Assembly: GCA_021648755.1 (NCBI GenBank)
Contig: JAKISG010000007.1
Coordinates: 25,183-89,182, forward strand
Length of the DNA: 64,000 bases
Source of the DNA: Flavobacteriaceae bacterium
GTDB taxonomy: Bacteria > Bacteroidota > Bacteroidia > Flavobacteriales > Flavobacteriaceae
Direction of reading: 5' to 3'
In this document: one piece after another, positions 45,644 through 53,914 of the stretch
How the letters are laid out: the number at the start of each line of letters is the position of its first letter
How positions within the stretch are numbered: position 1 is the stretch's first letter
Notes under the pieces: model-generated
Database searches by the model: none
What the model was told of the DNA's origin: nothing
Seen by the model: only the letters and a program-made list of their open reading frames with translations
Program-made: the position numbers and the translations under genes

Positions 45644-46918
45644 TTAATCGTCTAAAACTTTTTGCAATAAACCATCAATACCTTTTAGGTATTGATTAAA
45701 TGTTGGTTCTACCAAAATATTTGGTGTAATTAGGATTTCTTCTTGAAAATGTATTGGGTAATTAATTACAAGGTTTGAGTTTGGTAAAGTAAAAGAGTTA
45801 TTTTTATCTGAATCTTCTTTAGTGCCAAAAACAGTTTCGCCAACTATTTTTGCTTTAGTTTGTTCTTTAAATCCTAAAATTGTTGCTATTGCTGCTTGGT
45901 TTGTAATTTTATTGGTTAAAATAAATAATCTACTGCTTTTATTTATTCGCTTTACTTGGGCAATTTTCTTAATTAGTTCTTTAGCGTTTAAAAAACTACC
46001 TTTGGTATGATTTCTTAAGTCAATTATTAATTTTTTATAACGGGGGTTTTTTAATTTTTCGATTATTTCTTCTATAAATGGATTAAAAGTTGGTGCATCA
46101 TAAACTTCTTGCAAAGGTATTTTATAGGTTCTTGCATAATCTAGAGAAGACATCTGTAAAGAGTCTTTCATTTTTTGAATATGTTCTTTACTAGAACTTA
46201 CTTGGTATTTAAAAAACATTTGTTTTCCGAAATTAATACCATATTTCCAAAACCAAACATAATTTTTTTGCTGGTTAAATGCTGTTTTATTTGGTGTTAT
46301 TTCAACTAATAAATCTCGATCTAAGTCTGTTATAAATGGTAAGTTAATTATTTCTAAATCTGTATTATAAGTATTAAAAGTTAATTTTATGGTGTCCTTT
46401 TTTATAATATCTAAATAATTTAAAAGTGATTTATTATGTATGTTCTTTTCTAAATTTTTAGTAACCAAATTACTATGTGGTAAATAAAAAACTGTTTTCA
46501 TTTTAGTACTTATTAGTTTAAAGTTAAATTCGTTAATTTTAATTAACTCTTTACCTAATAAATAATGGTTTTCTTCATTAATTTTTGTTAAATAATACTT
46601 GTTATTAAATTCTTTTACTTCAAAAGGAAAACTTTTATTATTAATTACTGAAACACCTAAATTTAAGGTTTTAAAACGGGTTAATAATTTGTTTAACTCC
46701 CATTGAATTTCAGTATAATTTAAATATAAAATCTTAGTTTTAAGTTGATCAATTTGTATTTTAAGTGCTTTTTTAGAAAAGGTATGAAATATATATTCTT
46801 TTTCTAACAATTCGGTTTGTAAAATATCTAAATCCTTTTTCCATTGTGTTTTTGTAATTTGTTGTGTGTAAATAGTACCGTAAAAGAATAAAAAAAGAAG
46901 CCAATAATTTATTTTCAT
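45644..46918 (-). CDS. S41 family peptidase-like protein with degenerate active site
   Basis: 424 residues with a signal peptide (LLFLFFYGTIYTQ). The C-terminal third has the tail-specific protease fold: KLIIDLRNHTKGSF near 300-313, RLFILTN near 330, and KIVGETVFGTKED. In active S41 enzymes the nucleophile Ser sits in a TFSSA-type motif after the ILTN strand. Here that position reads KITNQAAIA, with no Ser. The protein is thus probably an inactive or binding member. It is the first gene of the run that ends in the deoxynucleoside kinase. Confidence 0.75.
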   Translation of the reverse strand: MKINYWLLFLFFYGTIYTQQITKTQWKKDLDILQTELLEKEYIFHTFSKKALKIQIDQLKTKILYLNYTEIQWELNKLLTRFKTLNLGVSVINNKSFPFEVKEFNNKYYLTKINEENHYLLGKELIKINEFNFKLISTKMKTVFYLPHSNLVTKNLEKNIHNKSLLNYLDIIKKDTIKLTFNTYNTDLEIINLPFITDLDRDLLVEITPNKTAFNQQKNYVWFWKYGINFGKQMFFKYQVSSSKEHIQKMKDSLQMSSLDYARTYKIPLQEVYDAPTFNPFIEEIIEKLKNPRYKKLIIDLRNHTKGSFLNAKELIKKIAQVKRINKSSRLFILTNKITNQAAIATILGFKEQTKAKIVGETVFGTKEDSDKNNSFTLPNSNLVINYPIHFQEEILITPNILVEPTFNQYLKGIDGLLQKVLDD

Positions 46919-47086
46919 TAAAGTAATTTTTTTATAAAGATATAAAAAAGGTTTTACTAGTTACTTTTTGCAACGACAATAACTATTTTGCCTTTTGGAG
47001 GGTTATTTGTTAGTTGCTTTTATTGCTAATCATCTTTATTTTCTACTCTAAACAAATTTAGCATATAAGGTACTTGCTTATCACGT

Positions 47087-47402
47087 CAGTCTGTCTAAAA
47101 ACCTCATTAAATTTATATATATTTTCAAAAGTAGCAATAATTTTTCTTAAAAGTCAAAAAATGTAATTTTTTTACAATTTCATTTTTCAGAGAATTTAAG
47201 TTTAGAATAATAATTTTAAGGTGTTTTATTATGATTTTAGGGTTAAATAAATACGGAGTTAAGAATGGCAAACATACCTATCAACTCATTAATTCCAATA
47301 ATATTCATTATTCTTTTTAAGTTGTAGGCAATGAAGATAAACCCAACATCTGCCGAGGCTCTTTTTATAGATTTCTTTGTCATAATGTGGTCAAACCTCC
47401 AC
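47087..47402 (-). mobile_element. IS1182-type element remnant, copy 1 (transposase tail and 3' end)
   Basis: The 3' part of an IS1182-family element, abutting the immunity gene at 47407. It contains the transposase C-terminus (47243-47401) and about 150 bp of terminal DNA ending in CAGTCTGTCTAAAAACCTC. The same terminal sequence recurs at 61850 and 63363. The wider gap 46919-47086 shows no gene. Confidence 0.75.
47243..47401 (-). pseudogene. IS1182-family transposase, C-terminal fragment
   Basis: 52 codons ending in TAA, beginning at W and reading RFDHIMTKKSIKRASADVG then FIFIAYNLKRIMNI. This is the conserved C-terminal end of Bacteroidota IS1182-family transposases. No start codon or catalytic residues remain. 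It is truncated at its 5' side exactly where the lipoprotein gene at 47407 ends. Confidence 0.8.
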
Positions 47403-47406
47403 TGTC

Positions 47407-48027
47407 TTATAAACCAATCAATGCATCTACTCTCTTATTATCTTTTGTGGCTTCTATTAGTACCCATGTAGTATCTTTAATTTTGTTTAAATATATATAA
47501 TATGTAGGAGTTTTATTATGGAATAAACAAGGCTGGTCTGGAGGGACTCCTTCTCGAAGTTCATTTACTTTATCCAATAAATATTCATCTTTTTGAATAA
47601 TTTTTGCCCAAATATTATACTTTTCAGACAATTTTCTTATCTTATTTTCTTGAATAGTTTTAAGTTGTTCTTCATCCCATTCTTTTTCTTGTTTTATGAA
47701 AATACTACCTCCAAAATCTACATCAATAATATTTTCTCTTTTACTATCTAGTATAGTTTTGCATACAGGTATTTCTATAGTGTTTTTATTTATTATTGAT
47801 TTATACGGGAAGTCAGCATAATGTAAATAATTAGAGTAATTAAATTTTTTGATTTTAAAATTACTTTTTTTGTTTAGTGTATTCTCTTTTTCTAAAATAT
47901 TTTTTTTTTCTTTAAAAGTATGCTCTACATTGTTATTGTTTTTTGATGATGTATTACAACTTGTATTACAACTTAATATAATGCTTAAAAAAATAATAGT
48001 GATTACTTTTGTTATTGAGTTATTCAT
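47407..48027 (-). CDS. Lipoprotein, probable immunity protein to the LysM-peptidase effector
   Basis: 206 residues with a lipoprotein signal (LSIILSC, Cys near 20) followed by Asn-rich and Lys/Glu-rich linkers. The C-terminal domain (about 85-206) has no recognised motif. Its start is 3 bp after the stop of the upstream effector (48031-49329), the usual effector-then-immunity order, and a periplasm-facing lipoprotein is what is needed to block a peptidoglycan-cleaving toxin. Immunity function is inferred from position. Confidence 0.6.
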   Translation of the reverse strand: MNNSITKVITIIFLSIILSCNTSCNTSSKNNNNVEHTFKEKKNILEKENTLNKKSNFKIKKFNYSNYLHYADFPYKSIINKNTIEIPVCKTILDSKRENIIDVDFGGSIFIKQEKEWDEEQLKTIQENKIRKLSEKYNIWAKIIQKDEYLLDKVNELREGVPPDQPCLFHNKTPTYYIYLNKIKDTTWVLIEATKDNKRVDALIGL

Positions 48028-48030
48028 AAT

Positions 48031-49329
48031 CTACAATGTTTTAGTATAATTTATTGGTCTAAAATACCCTTTCCATCCTCTATGTCCATATAGCGCTCCA
48101 TCTAACCTTCCGTATTTCGCTGTTCTTGAGCATTTTGTTCCAGAATAACCTCCATTTTTACGCTGTTTAGTTTCTCCTACTGCCTTACTACCTATAGCTT
48201 CTAAAATTGTAACTATATCATTAAGTGCATCATAATCATGTACAATTCCAGTATGTCCATCTCCATCTCTCCAAACAAAAACATCTCCTCTTTCTGGCTT
48301 AAAATTTTTTTTATCACTGCCATCTACAAACTCAATGTTATTTGAACCTATTGCCTTTCTAAAATCTTTTTCAGTCGTCATTACTCCTGTATGTAATACT
48401 TTTAATTTAGGCATAACTCCTAATTTATGTAAATATATTGCTACTGTTTCTGAACAATCTAGGGCTTTAAGTCCTTCCTCAGATAAAGAATCTCTAACTC
48501 CCATTTGACTATACGGTATATGCTTATCAACAAGTATTTTCATTTCTTTTAAAACTCCATCATTAACTCCAATCTCAAACCATTTACCATCTACATCTAG
48601 CCAATAATTCGGGATTTTTCTTTTATCTAGTTCGCCGTCTATCGCTGGGTTTTCACCGTTATAAACTACTGGTGTACCGTCTTGACAAGTTACACTAATT
48701 AGTAAAAACAAACTTGTTTTTTTATCTTTTAGCTCTTCTAAGGCATCTGTATATATTTTTTGCTCTTTAGAGTCTTTTGAACCTAATTTTACTTTAATTA
48801 CTGCCCAGTCTTTAAAGTCATCTTTATTTTCTATGGATTCATCATCACAGACAAACTTACCTACATAGTTTTCGGCTATTTTTACATCGTTATCGTTTTG
48901 CTGTAGCCAAATTGGGTTTTCTTTTTCTACCAGACCTTTGGCTTTGCCCTGTAATACGTTTAGTTGTACTAATTCATCTTGTAATCTATCGGTTTTTACT
49001 AAAATATAGACTTCTTCTCCTAAATTAGCACTATTTATTCTTGTAAAGGTAATTTTCTTTTTACTTGTCTTTTTAGATAGTTTTATTTTTTGTCCTACTT
49101 GTATTAGGTGTTTGTTAGTTTCGGTAATTCTTGGGTTTAATGCTATTATGGCTTTTACGGTACTGCCTTTTTTCTTGGCTATTTTATTTAAGGTGTCTCC
49201 TGATTTTACGATATAATCTTCTTTTGTGTCTTCTCCTGCTACTGCTTCTATTTTTATTTCTGCAAAATAAGCATCTAGTACTTTTCTATAAACGACATTT
49301 ATGGTATTTCTAACTCTTATATAGTCCAT
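48031..49329 (-). CDS. T6SS(iii) effector: LysM plus Cys/His peptidoglycan peptidase
   Basis: 432 residues, no signal peptide. The N-terminus MDYIRVRNTINVVYRKVLD is shared with the effector at 49659-51728. A LysM follows (about 38-84: YIVKSGDTLNKIAKK), then a shared middle domain (about 95-250: LGEEVYILVKT, NKDDFKDWAVIKVKL). The C-terminal head (about 270-432) looks like an NlpC/CHAP-type Cys peptidase: ALDCSETVAIYL (C292), GHTGIVHDYD (H359) and ILEA (E377). It probably cuts target-cell peptidoglycan after delivery by T6SS. The truncated tssD tail ends 5 bp upstream and the lipoprotein follows 3 bp downstream. Confidence 0.75.
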   Translation of the reverse strand: MDYIRVRNTINVVYRKVLDAYFAEIKIEAVAGEDTKEDYIVKSGDTLNKIAKKKGSTVKAIIALNPRITETNKHLIQVGQKIKLSKKTSKKKITFTRINSANLGEEVYILVKTDRLQDELVQLNVLQGKAKGLVEKENPIWLQQNDNDVKIAENYVGKFVCDDESIENKDDFKDWAVIKVKLGSKDSKEQKIYTDALEELKDKKTSLFLLISVTCQDGTPVVYNGENPAIDGELDKRKIPNYWLDVDGKWFEIGVNDGVLKEMKILVDKHIPYSQMGVRDSLSEEGLKALDCSETVAIYLHKLGVMPKLKVLHTGVMTTEKDFRKAIGSNNIEFVDGSDKKNFKPERGDVFVWRDGDGHTGIVHDYDALNDIVTILEAIGSKAVGETKQRKNGGYSGTKCSRTAKYGRLDGALYGHRGWKGYFRPINYTKTL

Positions 49330-49334
49330 AATTT

Positions 49335-49529
49335 CTATTTTTTTATTGTTGTTGGTTTTTCTTGCTGTGCTTTTATTTTTAATTTTATTTTATGTAAGTC
49401 TTTAGAAATGTTAAAGTTATTTAGCGTATTGTTTTCTAATACTTCTCCATTATAGGTAAATGTTTTTCCAAAATTGCCAATGTCAATATTTTTGATTTGT
49501 CCTACTAAGTTTTCGGTCTTAATTACCAA
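49335..49529 (-). pseudogene. Truncated second copy of the tssD 3' end
   Basis: 64 codons whose first 53 or so are identical to residues 173-223 of the TssD at 51733-52440 (VIKTENLVGQIKNIDIGN and on), ending with its own tail KAQQEKPTTIKK. The TssD core (residues 1-165) is missing. It keeps the same frame and sits directly before the second effector, where a full tssD stands before the first. It reads as the remnant of a displaced tssD-effector unit. Confidence 0.75.
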
Positions 49530-49535
49530 GTATAC
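49375..49535. repeat. 161-bp direct repeat, left copy
   Basis: Nearly identical (one mismatch seen by eye, AAAGTTAT against AAAATTAT) to 51773-51933. Both copies encode the tssD C-terminal extension in the same frame and orientation, 2.4 kb apart. Confidence 0.9.
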
Positions 49536-49618
49536 GTGGTTGCTTCTATGTAATTACCTACCACTTCTATCCTATTGAATCCTTCATTTGTTTTGTCTTT
49601 TTCTAAACTTATTTTCAT
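49523..49618 (-). other. 31-codon ORF of unknown origin upstream of the tssD tail copy
   Basis: ATG at 49618, TAA at 49523, reading MKISLEKDKTNEGFNRIEVV then GNYIEATTYTW. It enters the 161-bp repeat in another frame than tssD, so its 3' end is foreign to it. It may be the N-terminal stub of a gene cut by the recombination that brought in the tssD tail. A 9-codon ORF (MTKPLSYKS) lies just before it. Confidence 0.35.
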
Positions 49619-49658
49619 CTAACTTTTATAAGAAAGTGGTTTAGTCATAATATCCTTA

Positions 49659-51728
49659 TTACGTATTGTTTCTAATTATTTTTTTTAATGTTATTATTTC
49701 ATTTAAATAAACTTTTTCTGGATCATAATCATCTCTTTCTAATTTTGAAAGACCAATACTTACTAAATCAAATATTCTATTCTCTTTCCAATAAAAATCA
49801 GCTGAACTCCAACCTCCAATATTATCATAATCAACTTTTTCATTTATAATATCTCTTACTATTTTACTATCATTAGTAAAAATAATTTCTTGATTTATAA
49901 AATAAAATATTTTAGTGTGCTCAACGTAAAGAAAAGAGTTTTTATCTTTAGTGTTATTGTTTAATGAATAGGAAATATATGATTTTTTTATTTTTATTTT
50001 ATTAATTTTATCTTCATTGTAAAATACAAATAATTTCCAATAATTCTTTTCTGTTTCTTTTAAAGAGTCTATTACTTTTAAATTTATTTTTAAAACTTCT
50101 TGCATTTTATTATTTTCTATTTTGATAACATTTTTTTGAATTTTAATTATTTCATTAGGATGAGAAAATTTAACAGGCTCTAAAAAAGAAATTGATGAAC
50201 TATCTTGATTAATTTTTTGTTTTATTTCTTTTTTAGTATTATTGCCTAACGTTTTACTATCTATTGATTGATTTAGTTTTGTATTACAAGAGGCTAAAAA
50301 AGTAAAAAATATAATTAGATTAAGGAACTTTTTAATTATATTAAATACTTCCCCTCCTTCTCCTTTTGTTTTCCTTGAAATTTGTTCATGAGTGTATATA
50401 TCATCAGAAGTTAGATTGTATTCTTCTAATAAAAATTTCACTAAACAAGATATTGACTTCGCTTGTTTTTCAGGTATACTTTGCCATCCAACAATCTCCT
50501 TAGCTTTTATAGTAGAGTTTCCATTTTTATCAATTGGCATACCTACAACTTCAATTCCAATACTATCTTCATTATATGGGTATCTTTTTGGATATGTTTT
50601 TTTTATTTCATATTTATGTTCAGCTCTAGTTGCACTTTTATTTGGTTTTAACTTCCTAAAACCCTTTATTATTTTAAGTTCCTCTTTTAAAGAAATATTA
50701 TTTTCGTATGCTTTTGATTTTATGTGTCCAACATGATAAGTATAGTTGTTTAAACTTGCTGTTTGGTATATTTTGCCATCTTTAGCAACTAAAAAATGTG
50801 TTCCTACTCCCGTTTTAAACGAATTGATTGCTGATTTTTTGTTTGAAGTTACTGTTCTATGTAAGATAACTGCATTAACTTTATCTAATTTGTTTTGTTC
50901 TAGAGTTTTTATTTGTTCTTTTGTTATCTTACCATTATCTATATACCCATCCTTTTTAATTTTCATATTACAACATTCACATCCTTTTAACTCTAACCAT
51001 TTGTCTTTCTCATTTAAATAATAGTTAGGTGTGCTTGTTTTATCTATTTTTCCATCTTTATAAAAAATGGTTTGGTCTTCTATATCTGTACATGCGTTAA
51101 CTGCTAAAAATAAATATGTTTTTTTGTCTGTTGCATCTTTTAATGCTTTTGTATAACTTTTTAAAGTTTTTTCTTCTTTTGGAGCTAAAGTTACTTTAGC
51201 AATAGCCCAATCTTTAAAATCTTCTTTGTTTGTTATTTTATCGTTTTTAGCATATTCGCCAACAATAGTTTTTATTTTCTTTTTATCATCTTTAAGTAAG
51301 CAAATAGTTCTGTCTTTTTCGGCAAGTAGTTTTTCTTTACCTTGCATTACATTTATTTCTATCTCTATTCCGTCAAGATTTTCGGTTTTTATAATAATGT
51401 AAACTTCTTCTCCTAAAGTAGCTTTGTCTGATTTTGTAAAGGTTACTTCTTTACCTTTTTCAACTTTTTTATCATTTTGTTTTATAATAAATTTTTGCCC
51501 AACACTTACTTCGTTAGATTTTAAATTGTTATCCTCTTTTAATTTTTTTAGGGTAATTTTATTTTTACTGGCTATTGTAGAAAGATAATCGCCTTTTTTT
51601 GCTATATACTCACTTTTTTTACCTTCCTCGGTTTCAAAAATAGTTTCTTCTGTTATTTTTGCAAAATACACATCTAAAACTTTTTTATAAACTACATTAA
51701 TTGTATTTCTAACTCTTATGTATGTCAA
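49659..51728 (-). CDS. T6SS(iii) effector: LysM plus N-acetylmuramoyl-L-alanine amidase, fused to a lipoprotein-like immunity domain
   Basis: 689 residues from a TTG start placed by homology to the sister effector (MTYIRVRNTINVVYKKVLD). LysM spans about 39-82; the middle domain shared with the sister is about 95-245 (LGEEVYIIIKTENL, NKEDFKDWAIAKVTL). The amidase (Amidase_2/PGRP type) is about 285-460: AVILHRTVTS (H290), GTHFLVAKDGKIYQ, YHVGH (332-335), DSIGIEVVG and YTHEQISRKTKGEGGE (H447). At 466-481 a lipoprotein signal appears mid-protein (KKFLNLIIFFTFLASC, Cys481), followed by about 208 residues resembling a separate immunity lipoprotein. The frame is open throughout. Internal re-initiation near residue 463 is possible, because a purine-rich stretch precedes it. 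The gene starts 4 bp after tssD. Confidence 0.75.
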   Translation of the reverse strand: MTYIRVRNTINVVYKKVLDVYFAKITEETIFETEEGKKSEYIAKKGDYLSTIASKNKITLKKLKEDNNLKSNEVSVGQKFIIKQNDKKVEKGKEVTFTKSDKATLGEEVYIIIKTENLDGIEIEINVMQGKEKLLAEKDRTICLLKDDKKKIKTIVGEYAKNDKITNKEDFKDWAIAKVTLAPKEEKTLKSYTKALKDATDKKTYLFLAVNACTDIEDQTIFYKDGKIDKTSTPNYYLNEKDKWLELKGCECCNMKIKKDGYIDNGKITKEQIKTLEQNKLDKVNAVILHRTVTSNKKSAINSFKTGVGTHFLVAKDGKIYQTASLNNYTYHVGHIKSKAYENNISLKEELKIIKGFRKLKPNKSATRAEHKYEIKKTYPKRYPYNEDSIGIEVVGMPIDKNGNSTIKAKEIVGWQSIPEKQAKSISCLVKFLLEEYNLTSDDIYTHEQISRKTKGEGGEVFNIIKKFLNLIIFFTFLASCNTKLNQSIDSKTLGNNTKKEIKQKINQDSSSISFLEPVKFSHPNEIIKIQKNVIKIENNKMQEVLKINLKVIDSLKETEKNYWKLFVFYNEDKINKIKIKKSYISYSLNNNTKDKNSFLYVEHTKIFYFINQEIIFTNDSKIVRDIINEKVDYDNIGGWSSADFYWKENRIFDLVSIGLSKLERDDYDPEKVYLNEIITLKKIIRNNT

Positions 51729-51732
51729 ACGT

Positions 51733-52440
51733 TTAATCTTCTAATGAATTTGTATTGTCTTGTGATTTAACTATTTTTAATTTTATTTTATGTAAGTCTT
51801 TAGAAATGTTAAAATTATTTAGCGTATTGTTTTCTAATACTTCTCCATTATAGGTAAATGTTTTTCCAAAATTGCCAATGTCAATATTTTTGATTTGTCC
51901 TACTAAGTTTTCGGTCTTAATTACCAAGTATACTTCTTTTTCTACTTCTAAATCTGGGTTTTCGTTGTTTTCTAAGTCTGTTAGGTAGCAGTCTATGATT
52001 TCTTCTTCTTGGTTGTTTCTTACTTTGGTTGGTATTGCTTTATTTGGGTAAGTCGTTCGCCAATAAGCCTCAAATTCTACGGTGCCTTCTTTTAGACCGC
52101 CACAGGTAATAAAGAGCGTTTCGGTCATTGGGGTACTGCTTTTATTGGTGAAGTTAACATCCCATTTTACTAAATGTGCATCTATAAAATAAACAATACG
52201 TGTTTTGCCACCTAGAGTAATTGGACTTAGGTGTAGTTTTAGTTGTTTTTTTTGGTTTGCTGCGGTTGCCCATTCTTCTAGGCTTAAGTCTTGCTGGGTT
52301 TCTAGTACGATGCGTACTCCTTGAAATATAGGTTTGCCTGATGGGCGATTGTTAGCGTCTGTTGGTTGGTAAAATTCGTAGTAATAAGATAAAACATTTA
52401 TTTTTTTATCGTCTATGTGCAATGTTGTTTTTATACTCAT
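51733..52440 (-). CDS. tssD: Type VI secretion tube protein TssD (Hcp-like) with C-terminal extension
   Basis: 235 residues. Residues 1-135 match the Bacteroidota T6SS subtype iii tube protein TssD: YEFYQPTDANNRPSGKPIFQ near 21-40, LSLEEWATAANQKKQLKLHL near 52-71 and MTETLFITCGG. An acidic linker (about 140-165) leads to an extension (166-225: EVYLVIKTENLVGQIKNIDI) that resembles the LGEEVYIxxKT segment of the two effectors. It begins the four-gene cargo run and the LysM-amidase effector follows 4 bp later. The tube core genes are not in the window, so this is an orphan, evolved TssD that may carry effectors. Confidence 0.83.
   Translation of the reverse strand: MSIKTTLHIDDKKINVLSYYYEFYQPTDANNRPSGKPIFQGVRIVLETQQDLSLEEWATAANQKKQLKLHLSPITLGGKTRIVYFIDAHLVKWDVNFTNKSSTPMTETLFITCGGLKEGTVEFEAYWRTTYPNKAIPTKVRNNQEEEIIDCYLTDLENNENPDLEVEKEVYLVIKTENLVGQIKNIDIGNFGKTFTYNGEVLENNTLNNFNISKDLHKIKLKIVKSQDNTNSLED
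51773..51933. repeat. 161-bp direct repeat, right copy
   Basis: Encodes the C-terminal extension of TssD. It is the partner of 49375-49535, with a single mismatch seen. Confidence 0.9.
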
Positions 52441-52566
52441 CTTATTGGTTTTTATTTTTTGTAAAAATAGGTGTTTTTAGGTAATATGCAAATTTTAGGG
52501 TTGTTTTATTTTAAAAAAGGGTTTTTTATCTTTTTTTAATTTTTGAATATTGAATATTGAATTTTA

Positions 52567-53562
52567 CTATTTATGTTTTATAAATGGAAAATCTTCTTGT
52601 TCGTAAACCATATCATACATTTGTTGTATTTCTGGATATGCTGCATTTTCGGCAAAATCTACACATTCTTGCACTTTTACTTTCACCTGATTTTGTATTA
52701 CTATGATTTCATCTTCTAATAGATAATTATTTTCTTTAATTATATTTAAAATTTGGGTTATCGGGTCTATTTTTTTATACTCAGCAACTTCATCTTTAGT
52801 TCTATAATGTTGTGCATCACTCATTGAGTGTCCTCTATAGCGGTAGGTTTTCATTTCCAAAAATGTGGGCCCATCACCAGATCTTGCTCTTTCTATAGCC
52901 TCACTCATTGCTTCGGCAACTTTTATAGGGTTCATTCCGTCAACTGGTCCACAAGGCATTTCGTAACCTAGTCCTAGTTTCCAAATGTCTTCATGATTTG
53001 CTGTTCTTTCTACAGAAGTCCCCATAGCGTAGCCATTATTTTCGCAAATAAAGACTACTGGTAATTTCCAAAGCATTGCCATATTAAAAGTTTCGTGTAA
53101 GGAGCCTTGTCTTGCTGCCCCATCTCCAAAGTAAGTTAAAGTTACTCCTTTACGGTCAAAATATTTATCTCCAAAAGCAATTCCTGCCCCTAGCGGTATT
53201 TGGCCTCCTACAATACCATGACCTCCATAAAAACGGTATTTTTTAGAAAAAATATGCATAGAACCACCCATGCCTTTTGAAGTTCCTGTTACTTTACCAT
53301 ACAATTCGGCAAAAACTTTTTTTGGATCAACACCCATGCCAATTGGTTGTACGTGATTACGGTATGCAGTAATCATTTTATCTTGGGTTAAATCCATAAC
53401 ATGTAATGCTCCTGCAAGTACTGCTTCTTGTCCATTATATAAATGTAGAAAACCTCTTACTTTTTGTTGAATATATACTTGTGCTAATTTATCTTCAAAC
53501 TTTCGCCAAAAAAGCATGTCTTTGTACCAATTTATATAGGTTTCTTTGGTTATTTTTTTCAT
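52567..53562 (-). CDS. pdhA: Pyruvate dehydrogenase E1 component, alpha subunit
   Basis: 331 residues. The thiamin diphosphate motif GDGAARQGSLHETFNMAML is near 148-166, ending with ENNGYAMGTS, and the phosphorylation-loop-like YRYRGHSMSD is near 243-252. PdhA forms the heterotetrameric E1 with PdhB and decarboxylates pyruvate. The partner subunits are not adjacent here. The 350-bp upstream gap (53563-53914) is AT-rich; I see no convincing gene in it. Confidence 0.95.
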   Translation of the reverse strand: MKKITKETYINWYKDMLFWRKFEDKLAQVYIQQKVRGFLHLYNGQEAVLAGALHVMDLTQDKMITAYRNHVQPIGMGVDPKKVFAELYGKVTGTSKGMGGSMHIFSKKYRFYGGHGIVGGQIPLGAGIAFGDKYFDRKGVTLTYFGDGAARQGSLHETFNMAMLWKLPVVFICENNGYAMGTSVERTANHEDIWKLGLGYEMPCGPVDGMNPIKVAEAMSEAIERARSGDGPTFLEMKTYRYRGHSMSDAQHYRTKDEVAEYKKIDPITQILNIIKENNYLLEDEIIVIQNQVKVKVQECVDFAENAAYPEIQQMYDMVYEQEDFPFIKHK

Positions 53563-53914
53563 ATTTTATTATATTTTTTGCAGGTATATAGGCTTACAGA
53601 TTTCAATTAGATCTTTATTAATTATCGTTTATAAAATAACTTAAAATTTTAATTATTAAGTTTTAATAGAACAATATACAAAAGTAGTTTATTAATTTAG
53701 AAATAGAAAAATAAATTTTATAAAAAATATTTTGAGATAAGATATAAAACGGACAAGATAAATTCGGGTTTACGATTAGTATTATGCTCATTTTTAAGAA
53801 AAAAATAAAATAATTTTTATTGAAATTTATCATAAGAATGATAAAAAAATGAAGATATAGACAAAGAATTATAAACAATTTTAAATAAATGTTATAGAAT
53901 AGCTACTTTATTGT

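Noticed and set aside
53663..53878. 71-codon open frame on the minus strand upstream of pdhA
   Set aside because: It is made of AT-rich low-complexity codons (Ile, Phe, Asn, Tyr) with no recognised motif and no clear start. It looks like chance.
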